From: DATCZB01 sp035513215
GTDB taxonomy: Bacteria; Pseudomonadota; Gammaproteobacteria; Steroidobacterales; Rariloculaceae
Assembly (NCBI GenBank): GCA_035513215.1
Contig: DATKCK010000086.1
Location: 1-44,948, forward strand
Direction: 5' to 3'
DNA length: 44,948 nt
Made by a program: the position numbers and the translations under genes. How positions within the stretch are numbered: the stretch's first letter is position 1; each line of letters opens with the position of its first letter. The notes under the pieces were generated by a model, which ran no database searches, was not told the origin of the DNA, and saw nothing but the letters and a program-made list of their open reading frames with translations. Below are positions 15,030 to 22,631 of this stretch, piece by piece.

Positions 15030-16837
15030 TCCACTACTCCAAACGCAAGCAGCACGTTGCCGTCACTGCGGCCGAAGCCGCCATAGCCCGAATTGAAATA
15101 GAGCATGCCGTCGGCGACGATCGCGCCGGGACCGTCCATGCTGCCGCCGTGCGCTGCAACGCCGTTGACGGTCTCGAATTCCCGGTTCGTATCGAAGAGC
15201 CAGAGCAGCGTGCCGTCCTCGGACGAATAGGCGCGCATGCCACCGTCGAGCGAGGCCGAGAACACGGCACCCGGAACCAGCGTCGTGGCGGCCCCCTGGG
15301 CCGGGCGGCACTGCGGGGAGCCTGCGCAAAGCGGATCGGTCGGCGGCGCGTACCAGGCGCGCTCGCCCGTCGCAAGATCGATCGCGTGGATGCCGCCGGG
15401 ATTGGCTGTCGTCATGTCCGAAACGCCGATGTAGATCCGGCTGCCGTCGGTCGCTCCGCCCCACTGGCCGCCGACACCCGTGCCGTTACCGAGCCGGTAC
15501 TGCCAGACGAGCGCGCCGCTTGCGGCATCGATCGCATGCGCGAGCCCCGACTTTTGCGGCAAAACGAGCAGATCGCGGCCGTCGACAGTGACGAGCGTCG
15601 GCGGCGAAGAAAAATCGTAGTCCGGGCCTAAGACTTCAGGACACAGCGGATTGTCCGGATTCTCGGGCCGGCAGCCCGCCGCCCAGAGATCGTTCGGCGT
15701 CAGCTGGTTGACCCAGCGGTGCTCGCCGGTCTCGATGTCGATCGCGATGACGGCATCGGTCATCGGCTGCGGCGGCTCGGCATAGCCGTTGCCGGTTGCG
15801 ACGTAGACGAGTCCTCGGCCGGGTTCGATCGTCGCGGGCGACCAGATGCCGCCGCCCGCGGGCCCGAACCCGCTAACGCCGGCGGCGTTCGTCCCTCTCG
15901 GCTTCGGCTCGTCGATCGTGAAGCTCTCCCAGATTACCGCGCCCGTGCTCGCATCGAGCGCGGCCAGACGGCCGCGAAACGTGCAGCACTCCGAGTCGTT
16001 GCGGACCACGCCGCCTTCCTCGTTGAGCCCCTGGGTCGGGACGTAGACGCGCCCGTCATGGACCGTCGGCGGCCCCGTGATCGCCGCGCTCGGATGCGAG
16101 TCGATTTCGCGCTTGAAGACGAGCTCGCCTGTGTTCGCGTCGACGGCATAGGCGTTCGCCGTCATGTCGCCGAAGTAAGCCGCGAGGCCCTCGGATCCGT
16201 CGGTCTTCTCGTATGGCCCGACGGCAATGGCCGTGCGCACGCCGACCTCGGCCGAGAACGTCCAGTAGGTGCAGCCCGTCTTCGGGTCGAGCGCGTGCAC
16301 TTCGCCGTTCTCGCTCGCGACGAACAGCGTGCCGCCGGCGAACGACGGCTGCGCCCGGGCCGAGACGACGTCGGCGTAGCCGAAGGCCCACTTGAGCTCG
16401 AGCTTCGGCAGGTCCTCCGCCGTGAGCCCGCCGCGCTCGGCGAAACGCCGGTTGGCGATGCCGCGGCCCCAGCCGTTCCAGTCCGTCTCGTCGTCGAGCG
16501 CCGCCACGCGGGGCGCGTTGGCGCAACGATTGGCGAAAAAGCCGGCCGTCCGGTCGACGGGCCGCCCGGTGATGAACTCGGCGACGGCGATCTTCTGCTC
16601 CTCGGTCAGCACGGCGCCCTGAACCTGCATCTTGCCATTGACGAGGGAGTTGACGATCGCGCCCGGCGGAAACGCGCGCATGACACTGATGCCCGGCGCC
16701 TCGACGATTTCGGTGTCGGCATGACACACGGCGCACGACGCCTCGAAAACGGCGTCGCCGCCGACATCGTCCTGAGCCAAAGCGGGCACGGCAATCAGCG
16801 ACAACGTGCCAACGGCCGCAACTGGTCCTCGAATCAT
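15026..16837 (-). CDS. PQQ-type beta-propeller dehydrogenase with N-terminal cytochrome c domain (603 aa)
   Basis: The start at 16837 (MIRGPVAAVG) is preferred because GGGGGAG precedes it and gives a clean signal peptide (to about residue 22); an alternative ATG at 16876 adds 13 Arg-rich residues. Heme c attachment is C35-A-V-C38-H39, with Met70 as likely axial ligand. Then come PQQ-propeller repeats (HALDPKTGCTYW, YAVDANTGELVF, AALDASTGAVIW, IAIDIETGEHRW, HAIDAASGALVW, HAIDLATGERAW, YSSEDGTLLW). Vicinal Cys284-Cys285 recalls the Cys pair next to PQQ in quinoprotein alcohol dehydrogenases. The order heme-then-propeller resembles polyvinyl-alcohol dehydrogenases. Periplasmic oxidation of an alcohol is likely but the substrate is unknown. 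Operon with the cytochrome b gene at 13920. Confidence 0.85.
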   Translation of the reverse strand: MIRGPVAAVGTLSLIAVPALAQDDVGGDAVFEASCAVCHADTEIVEAPGISVMRAFPPGAIVNSLVNGKMQVQGAVLTEEQKIAVAEFITGRPVDRTAGFFANRCANAPRVAALDDETDWNGWGRGIANRRFAERGGLTAEDLPKLELKWAFGYADVVSARAQPSFAGGTLFVASENGEVHALDPKTGCTYWTFSAEVGVRTAIAVGPYEKTDGSEGLAAYFGDMTANAYAVDANTGELVFKREIDSHPSAAITGPPTVHDGRVYVPTQGLNEEGGVVRNDSECCTFRGRLAALDASTGAVIWESFTIDEPKPRGTNAAGVSGFGPAGGGIWSPATIEPGRGLVYVATGNGYAEPPQPMTDAVIAIDIETGEHRWVNQLTPNDLWAAGCRPENPDNPLCPEVLGPDYDFSSPPTLVTVDGRDLLVLPQKSGLAHAIDAASGALVWQYRLGNGTGVGGQWGGATDGSRIYIGVSDMTTANPGGIHAIDLATGERAWYAPPTDPLCAGSPQCRPAQGAATTLVPGAVFSASLDGGMRAYSSEDGTLLWLFDTNREFETVNGVAAHGGSMDGPGAIVADGMLYFNSGYGGFGRSDGNVLLAFGVVE

Positions 16838-16958
16838 CGCTCCCCCGCGCGCGGCCCGGCCGCGCCTGTTCGTCATCAGGCATCGATAATACTAGAGATG
16901 CGCCCGACGCCCGCGCCTGCGTTAGACTTCTCGAGATCCGAGGACGAGGACAACGACA

Positions 16959-17492
16959 ATGAGCACGAACGACAAGCTTCCAGCCTCAGGCAAGGCCCGG
17001 CTGCTCGCGCTGGCAATAACCGCGGGCCTCGTGCAGGCTGCGGCGGGGCAGGAACTGCCCGAAGGCTATGTGCGCAATCCCGCGATCGAGCCCGGTCTCG
17101 CGCCGAACATGTCGGTCGAGGAAGGCTCGAGCGTCGCTCGCGCCTACCAGGTGCAATTCTCGGCCGGCGACGAGGTGTTGTCGGGCCTGACCGATCTCGC
17201 AAAAAGCGAGGGCCTCCAGTCGGCGCAGATCACGGGCCTCGGCGGGCTTTCGACGGCGCTGCTCGCCTTCGGCGACCCGTCGATCGGCAGCTTCGTTTTC
17301 AAGCTGATTCCGATCGATGAGAAGAGCGAGCTCGTCTCACTCGACGGCACCGTCTCGATGCGCGGCGACGAGCCCTATGTGCACCTGCATGCCGTCGTCG
17401 CGCTCTCCGACGGCACGACGCGCGGCGGCCATGTGCTCGAGCTGCACGTCGACCCCGTCGCGGAGGTGACGATACTCGCGACCGAGGAATAG
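16959..17492 (+). CDS. Exported PPC/DUF296-domain protein (177 aa)
   Basis: Signal peptide to about residue 31 (ending AAAGQ). Residues about 60-175 match the PPC domain (plants and prokaryotes conserved, DUF296): ARAYQVQFSAGDEVLSGLTD, LAKSEGLQSAQITGLGGLST, then the diagnostic His pair in PYVHLHAVVALSDGTTRGGH and LELHVDPVAEVTI. In plants the domain accompanies AT-hooks, but bacterial versions are stand-alone trimers of unclear role with a possible metal site at the conserved His residues. An exported version is unusual for a domain usually discussed as DNA-associated. It converges with the DUF6152 gene at 17591 across a palindromic repeat. Confidence 0.8.
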   Translation: MSTNDKLPASGKARLLALAITAGLVQAAAGQELPEGYVRNPAIEPGLAPNMSVEEGSSVARAYQVQFSAGDEVLSGLTDLAKSEGLQSAQITGLGGLSTALLAFGDPSIGSFVFKLIPIDEKSELVSLDGTVSMRGDEPYVHLHAVVALSDGTTRGGHVLELHVDPVAEVTILATEE

Positions 17493-17502
17493 CGCGGACA
17501 TA

Positions 17503-17596
17503 GGGTCAGACCCCTTCAGGTTCGGTACGAACCTGAAGGGGTCTGACCCCACGCTAGTCCGTACCGAACCTGAAGGGGTCTGACCCCACGCTAGTC
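17503..17596. repeat. GGGGTCAGACCCC-type palindromic element with duplicated arm
   Basis: A perfect inverted repeat has two 22-base arms (17503-17524 and 17528-17549) around a 3-base loop. Each arm holds the core GGGTCAGACCCC plus TTCAGGTTCG. The right arm with its flank (17528-17559, 32 bases) is copied exactly at 17565-17596. That copy contains the stop codon of the DUF6152 gene (17591-17593). The location is between convergent genes. The same core palindrome recurs near 24800 and 42360. It resembles REP-type intergenic repeats; no cognate transposase lies in the window. Confidence 0.85.
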
Positions 17597-18064
17597 GGCG
17601 GCCTCGGCTTCCTTGTTCGACGTGAAGCCCTGCTCGAGCCAGGTCTTCCAGCGCTCGATGTTGGCGTCGTTGCCGTTGCAGCCGCCGTCGCTGGGATTGA
17701 TGAACGAGCCGTCCAGGAGCCGCGCCCAGCCCATGTGACCGCCCCGGCGGCCGTCGATCATCTTGCAATACATCAGTGTGATCGTATCGCCCGGCTCGAA
17801 AGTCGCGCCCGTGATGCCGCGCTGAATCAGGCTGGTGGGTCCGGACCCTTCGAAGCTCCAGAGCGTCTCGGTGCCGTCGTCGTTCGGTATGTTGACGCGT
17901 AGCCACGAGTGCGGATTGTTGAACTCCCAGCGCACGACCGTGCCGGTCGTGACGAGCTCCGTTTCCTGGTCGAACTGCGTAAACGAGTGATGCGCACCAG
18001 CGGCGGCCGCAATCAGCAAACCGCCGGCGCTGGCGAGAACACTTGGTTTGAATCGTTTCGACAT
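17591..18064 (-). CDS. DUF6152-type exported protein with Cys-containing C-terminal extension (157 aa)
   Basis: AAGGGG precedes the ATG by 7 bases. The signal peptide ends AGA directly before His25-His26 (HHSFTQFD). NPH is Asn50-Pro51-His52 (FNNPHSWLRVNIPNDDG). Unlike other single copies, the second half departs from the pattern: TLMYCKMIDGRRGGHMGWAR and NPSDGGCNGNDANIERWKTW add two Cys and an extra His, then an acidic tail. The gene lies 11 bases downstream of its partner gene at 18076. Its stop codon is inside a 32-base duplicated segment of the palindromic repeat, so the 3' end has been remodelled. Confidence 0.82.
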   Translation of the reverse strand: MSKRFKPSVLASAGGLLIAAAAGAHHSFTQFDQETELVTTGTVVRWEFNNPHSWLRVNIPNDDGTETLWSFEGSGPTSLIQRGITGATFEPGDTITLMYCKMIDGRRGGHMGWARLLDGSFINPSDGGCNGNDANIERWKTWLEQGFTSNKEAEAAD

Positions 18065-18075
18065 CGCCGTGCCCC

Positions 18076-19068
18076 TTATTCCGCGTCGAGCGTCACGTTG
18101 TAGATCGGATCGAAAGACTGTCCGGGCAGCTCGGGAAACAGCGTGAACCCACGCGGGTCGACGAAGCCCTCTTCGCCCGGCAGCCGATAAGTCGTGCCGC
18201 CCTTCTCGTCCATGACGGCGTTATTCGTGCCCTCGCACTCCCAGTGCGTGACCCTGTAGCCGGCTTCCTCGAGCGCGGTTGCGTGCCGAAACGCGTAGAC
18301 GGCATGCACGAGCCGCGCGAAAGCGTACGAATCGTAGAAGGTCACCTGGACCTCGAGACGCTCGACGCCGTCGGGATACTGCTTGAGCTCCCAGATCTCG
18401 ACCGACTCGAACTGATTGCTCGTCATCGGCGCCCAGCGCGTGAAATCCGAAGGGTAAAGATCCACGGTGTGCGTGATGAGCCGGTCGCCGTCCCAGAAGC
18501 CGATCGTGTCGCCGTACCAGGAATGCGTTCCGCTCAGATTGACGTGTTCCTCGTCGACGTGAATGCGCCGCGTGCCGCTCGAGTAGTCGTTGATCTGGTA
18601 CGACAACTGCGGCAGGTTGATGAACTCGTGCGTATAGGGCTCGAGCAGAAAGCGCGGATAGCCGGGCGGCTCGCAGTGCGTCAGGCGATCGTACTGCACC
18701 TGCCCGAGCTCCGTCTGCTGGCGCCAGCGCTCCTTGTACGCCGTCTCGTACGCAGGCGTCAGCACGCCTTCGCGCACCTGCCCGCTAAAGCCGGGCGCGT
18801 CGACGAACGCGTTCATCACCGTGTTGCCGGCTGTGTTCCAAAGCCCGTCCCAGCGCGGCAGCGTCTCGAATGTGTGCGCGGTGCCGCCGCCGGCCTGCTC
18901 GAGCAGCCAGGCATAGTGCTCGGCCGAGGTTTCGAACTCCCGCTCGGGCGGCTCGTTGACGAGCGGGGGCCCGTATCCGGCGCCGAACTGGGCCGACGCA
19001 AGACAGGGCATTACCATTGCCGCCAGGGCAATCAGGCTCGACGGCGCGCTTTTCTCGGGACGGCTCAT
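18076..19068 (-). CDS. PDLxGxW-partner family exported protein, divergent (330 aa)
   Basis: The start at 19068 is set by AAGGAG about 10 bases upstream; 15 further in-frame residues upstream are excluded. The signal peptide ends ASAQ near residue 26. The N-terminal motif is modified (LPRWDGLWNTAGN), and the family Cys are in LTHCEPPGYPRFLLEPYTH and THWECEGTNNAV. The core reads IGFWDGDRLITHTVDLYPSD, retaining Trp-x-Gly-Asp but not LVVDT. HIVDEEH-like and GTHSWYGDTIGFW segments add several His. It is followed by the DUF6152 gene at 17591 and preceded by the aldo/keto reductase at 19095. Function unknown. Confidence 0.75.
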   Translation of the reverse strand: MSRPEKSAPSSLIALAAMVMPCLASAQFGAGYGPPLVNEPPEREFETSAEHYAWLLEQAGGGTAHTFETLPRWDGLWNTAGNTVMNAFVDAPGFSGQVREGVLTPAYETAYKERWRQQTELGQVQYDRLTHCEPPGYPRFLLEPYTHEFINLPQLSYQINDYSSGTRRIHVDEEHVNLSGTHSWYGDTIGFWDGDRLITHTVDLYPSDFTRWAPMTSNQFESVEIWELKQYPDGVERLEVQVTFYDSYAFARLVHAVYAFRHATALEEAGYRVTHWECEGTNNAVMDEKGGTTYRLPGEEGFVDPRGFTLFPELPGQSFDPIYNVTLDAE

Positions 19069-19094
19069 CGGATCCTCTCCTTTCGTTTGGCGAC

Positions 19095-20024
19095 TCAAAG
19101 GCTGTCGAACCACTGCTCCATGCTCCGTCGCTCGGACTCATCGGGCAGACGGCCCGTCGCCGCCCCGATGTTGTCCTCGACATGCTCTACCGATCGCGTG
19201 CCGGGAATCGCCACGGTGATGGCCGGGTGCGAGATGATGTACTTGAGGAAGAACTGGCCGAAACTGTCCGCCCCGAAATCGGCTGCGAACGCGGGCAGCT
19301 CCACGCCTTCGACCGCATCCCAGAGCGAGCTGCCGAAGCTGCCCCCGAAAGGCACGTTGACCATGACGGCGACGCCTTTGTCGATTGCCAGCGGCAACAC
19401 GCGATTGGCAGATTCCCGATCGCCGAGCGAGTAATTGATCTGGATGAGCTGGACTTCCTCTGTCTCGAGTAGATCGATCATGTCCTGATGCTGATTGTCC
19501 TGCGACGTCGACGCCCCGATGTAGCGGATTTTACCCTCGGCCTGCCAGTCGCGCATAACGGCGAGCTCGCTGGCGGTATTCGCAAAATTGTGCACGAGAA
19601 ACCCATCGATCATGTCGGTCTGCAACTTGTCGAAGGCCATCTGCAAACCTTCCGCGCCCTGAATCTGACCGCGAATGTCCGTCTTGGTGACGATAATGAG
19701 GTCGCTGCGAATACCGAGCTCGGCGGCAAGATCGCCGATAACCTGCTCGGACGAGCCGTAAACGGCCGCGGTATCCATGACCTGGCCGCCGATCTCGACG
19801 AAACGGGCCATCGTGTCGCGCAGCGGCGCGCGCTCGGCCTCTGACTCGCCGACGCCGTAACGGTTCGTGCCGATGCCGACGGGCGTGATCTCCTCGCCGC
19901 TCGCGGGAATCGTCTTCTTGATCAGTCCGCCCGATTGCGCAAACAGATCAGCGCTCACGGAAGCGCCCAATGCGACGGCGGTGCCGGCTCCGGCCTTCAG
20001 CGCCTGGCGTCTCGAAATCGTCAT
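19095..20024 (-). CDS. Tat-exported aldo/keto reductase (309 aa)
   Basis: The N-terminus MTISRRQALKAGAGTAVALG is a twin-arginine signal (SRRQALK), with cleavage near LFAQ. The AKR fold follows with its catalytic tetrad intact: Asp84 and Tyr89 (VMDTAAVYGSSE), Lys114 (IVTKTDIR) and His145 (GFLVHNFAN). Cofactor-side elements include YIGASTSQDN, IQINYSLGDRESA and AIPGTRSVEHVEDNI. Such enzymes reduce carbonyls with NADPH. Tat export would have to carry the folded, cofactor-loaded protein, since no periplasmic NADPH pool is known. GGGGAG lies 7 bases before the ATG. Gene order suggests co-transcription with the pair at 18076 and 17591. Confidence 0.9.
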   Translation of the reverse strand: MTISRRQALKAGAGTAVALGASVSADLFAQSGGLIKKTIPASGEEITPVGIGTNRYGVGESEAERAPLRDTMARFVEIGGQVMDTAAVYGSSEQVIGDLAAELGIRSDLIIVTKTDIRGQIQGAEGLQMAFDKLQTDMIDGFLVHNFANTASELAVMRDWQAEGKIRYIGASTSQDNQHQDMIDLLETEEVQLIQINYSLGDRESANRVLPLAIDKGVAVMVNVPFGGSFGSSLWDAVEGVELPAFAADFGADSFGQFFLKYIISHPAITVAIPGTRSVEHVEDNIGAATGRLPDESERRSMEQWFDSL

Positions 20025-20108
20025 CTATGTCTCCCCGGTGTTCTGGTTCTTGAAGGCAATGCCTATAGGAATCGGTTTCTCGGCGATGGTTCCCTTGAGC
20101 ACGTGGGC

Positions 20109-21359
20109 TCATTCGCGCGGGCCGAGATCGACATCCTCGTCAATCGTAAGGTCCTCGCAAACCTCGATGATGTAAGGTATCGCCGATATGTCCATCGCGA
20201 CCGATCCCGTCTGCTCCTCAGTCCAATAGAGGGGATCGCTTGCCGTATAGCTGCGCTCGAGCTGCTGCGTCTCGGCGTTGAACGAGAACCGCTCGACGAC
20301 ATGAAGCTGATCGCTGTGCGGGGTCCGGCCGTTGAACAAGCCCGGCTCGAGGCCGACGGTATCGACGATCAGCACATCGTCGTCCCAGCGCCCGATCGAA
20401 TGGCCCGTGAGACTTGGCTCGATGCCGGCCGGATTTTCGTCGATATTCATATGGATCGTGCGCTCGATTCCGAGGCGGCCGTAATGAATCTGGATCGTGT
20501 CTCCCTTCTGGACCACGCGATTGATCGGCTCGCCGCCCCACTCCGAGACGATGCCCGTGAAAACGCAGGACATCGCGTAGCGGTCGCCCGTCTCGCGCGC
20601 CGCCAGCGCGGCCTGCCCGGCCTCGGTCAGATTGCCTCCGCCACCGAAGAAGCCGCCCCCGCCGCCGCCCCCGCCGCCTGCGGCCGCGGCCCTCGCGGCC
20701 GCTTCCGCTTCGGCAGCGCTCTCGACCGCGCCTTGCCTCGCCAGACGCGCGGCCTCGGCACGGGCGGCTGCCTGCTCGGTCCCGCGCGCGCCGCCGATGA
20801 CGCCCGCGGCCTCGGGGTCGTCCGCGTACTGCTCCACTTCGCTGAGCGGCACGAGCGTGCCGCGCTGCCCGCGCGGATCCGTCATGACGCGCTGCTCCTG
20901 GGCCCAGTCGCCCGAAATATTCGGCTCGCCGTTCGCAAGACGCTCGGGCCGCCGGCCCTGTCCGATCTCGGCCGCAGAGATCTGGCCGTAGCGGTCGATG
21001 CTGGAGCCGTCCGCGAAAATCACCGTGCTGACGTAGCACGAGTATGGGTCGTCGCGGTCCGGCGAGCCCGTGATCGTGATCTCTTCGCCTTCGGGGAAGA
21101 GATCCGGCGTCCAGCCCGAGCGGCGCAGCGTATTGGCCGAGCGCATCTCGCAGCGCATTGCGACGGTCTCGCCGTTCTCGTCGACGATGTCGAGATAGAG
21201 CCAGGAATGGGGATTGACGAAATCGAGGCCCGTGACCGTGCCCGTGATCTCGACGTCTTCATCCATGACGAAGGTTCCGAAGCCGTGGTGGGCCAGCGCC
21301 CATGGGGCGATCGCGATTCCGCCGGCGATCGCAAGGCCCGATCGAAGAGATTGCCGCAT
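20109..21359 (-). CDS. DUF6152-partner fusion protein with Gly/Ala linker (416 aa)
   Basis: The start at 21359 has GGGGGG 7-8 bases upstream; 13 more in-frame residues upstream lack support. The signal peptide ends ALA before His24-His25 (HHGFGTF), and NPH is at 49-51 (FVNPHSWLYLDIVDENGE). The DUF6152 part carries two extra Cys (AMRCEMRS and YSCYVST) shared by the other two complete fusions. LANGEPNISGDWAQEQ opens the partner part. An Ala/Glu-rich helix and a run of nine Gly (residues about 245-265) form a linker, then LTEAGQAA, Cys in YAMSCVFTG, GHSIGRWDDDVLIVDTVG and Cys in IIEVCEDL. It is divergent from its close paralogue at 21510. Confidence 0.85.
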   Translation of the reverse strand: MRQSLRSGLAIAGGIAIAPWALAHHGFGTFVMDEDVEITGTVTGLDFVNPHSWLYLDIVDENGETVAMRCEMRSANTLRRSGWTPDLFPEGEEITITGSPDRDDPYSCYVSTVIFADGSSIDRYGQISAAEIGQGRRPERLANGEPNISGDWAQEQRVMTDPRGQRGTLVPLSEVEQYADDPEAAGVIGGARGTEQAAARAEAARLARQGAVESAAEAEAAARAAAAGGGGGGGGGFFGGGGNLTEAGQAALAARETGDRYAMSCVFTGIVSEWGGEPINRVVQKGDTIQIHYGRLGIERTIHMNIDENPAGIEPSLTGHSIGRWDDDVLIVDTVGLEPGLFNGRTPHSDQLHVVERFSFNAETQQLERSYTASDPLYWTEEQTGSVAMDISAIPYIIEVCEDLTIDEDVDLGPRE

Positions 21360-21497
21360 TTGTCGTTCCCCCCTTTGAGGATGCTGCGTTGCCCACAAGT
21401 ATAGGCTGAATCGCCGGCCGTCGGCTTGCCCGGCGGGCCCGGCCGCCCCGGCGCGCCGGCCCCGGCAGGATCTGTCGATTCGGCCCCAACCCTCCTC

Positions 21498-21503
21498 TAG
21501 AAT
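21498..21503 (+). promoter_or_regulatory. Predicted -10 box giving a leaderless transcript for the gene at 21510
   Basis: TAGAAT at 21498-21503 ends 7 bases before the ATG, so transcription would begin at or within a base or two of the start codon. There is no Shine-Dalgarno sequence in front of this ATG. The -35 region (about 21473-21480) is a poor match. Confidence 0.4.
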
Positions 21504-21509
21504 ACGTTA

Positions 21510-22631
21510 ATGCGCTCGAGTTCCCTCGTTGCGGCGCTGATCGCCGCCTGCCCCGCCGCTGCCCCTGCTCACCACGGCTTCGGCACGTTCGACATGGATG
21601 AGGAAATTACGATCGCGGGCACGGTCACCGATCTCGCCTTCGTCAATCCCCATTCCTGGCTCTATCTCGACATCGTCGACGAGAACGGCGAGACCGTCGC
21701 GATGCGCTGCGAGTTACGCTCGGCGACGACGCTCAGGCGCTCGGGCTGGTCGCCCGACATGTTTTCCGTCGGTCGGCAGATCACGATCGTGGGATCGCCC
21801 GATCGCAACGATGCGAGCGCCTGCTACGTCAGCACCGTCGTCTTCGAGGACGGCTCGACGATCGATCGGTACGGGCAGCGCACGCCGCCGGTCTCGACCG
21901 GGAACGGGCAGCGCGAGCCGAGACTCGCGAACGGCGATCCGAACATCGCAGGCGAATGGGCCGCCGAGCAGCTCGTGATGTCGGATCCGCGCGGCGTCGG
22001 CGGTTCCCTCGTTCCGCTGAGCCGGGCGGAATCGGCCGCCGCCGAGAACCGTTCGACGGGCCCCGGCCGCACGGCCGGCGTGCCACTGATCGCGGGCGAC
22101 GCGGCCGGGCGGCTCTTCATCGGCGGCGTCGAGCTGACTCCGGCCGGCGAGGCAGCCCAGGCCGCCGCGCGCGCGGAAATCAATCCGGCCATGCGCTGCG
22201 AACCGATCAGTATTCTGATGGACTGGACCTACGACAGCCCGGTCAACCGCATCACGCAGGATGCCGAGACGATCGTGCTCGAGTACGGCAAGTTCGACTA
22301 TGCCCGGACCAGTCACCTCGACGAGACCGAGCACCCGGCCGGCCTTGCGCCGAGCCTGACCGGACATTCGATCGGACGCTGGGAGGACGACGTGCTGATC
22401 GTCGATACGATCGGCATTCGCGCGGGCCCGCTGACGCGCGGGCTCGTCAATAGCGACGCGCTGCGCCTCGTCGAGCGCTTCTCGCTCGACCTCGAGACGA
22501 TGGCGCTGACACGCGAGTTCGAGGCTTTCGATCCGCTGTACTTCGTCGAGCCGTACGCGGGCTCGGACATCGTCCATCCGTCCAATGTGCCGTACGAGCC
22601 CTCGCCCTGCGACGATCGCTCACTCTTTTGA
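21510..22631 (+). CDS. DUF6152-partner fusion protein, paralogue of the divergent neighbour (373 aa)
   Basis: The signal peptide ends APA before His21-His22 (HHGFGTFDMD); NPH is at 46-48 in a stretch almost identical to the gene at 20109 (VNPHSWLYLDIVDENGETVA). Extra Cys are at AMRCELRS and ASACYVST. Then LANGDPNIAGEWAAEQ, a shorter linker without the polyglycine run, LTPAGEAAQAAA, Cys in AMRCEPISI, GHSIGRWEDDVLIVDTIG and Cys in SPCDDRSLF. The close similarity, opposite orientation and 150-base separation suggest duplication with inversion. No SD is visible and the transcript may be leaderless. Its 3' end overlaps the convergent beta-barrel gene by 12 bases. Confidence 0.85.
   Translation: MRSSSLVAALIAACPAAAPAHHGFGTFDMDEEITIAGTVTDLAFVNPHSWLYLDIVDENGETVAMRCELRSATTLRRSGWSPDMFSVGRQITIVGSPDRNDASACYVSTVVFEDGSTIDRYGQRTPPVSTGNGQREPRLANGDPNIAGEWAAEQLVMSDPRGVGGSLVPLSRAESAAAENRSTGPGRTAGVPLIAGDAAGRLFIGGVELTPAGEAAQAAARAEINPAMRCEPISILMDWTYDSPVNRITQDAETIVLEYGKFDYARTSHLDETEHPAGLAPSLTGHSIGRWEDDVLIVDTIGIRAGPLTRGLVNSDALRLVERFSLDLETMALTREFEAFDPLYFVEPYAGSDIVHPSNVPYEPSPCDDRSLF

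Noticed and set aside
15719..17320. A 533-codon plus-strand frame opposite the PQQ gene and running into the PPC gene
   Set aside because: It spans two real genes in another frame and its translation is Arg/Asp/Gly-rich without domains.
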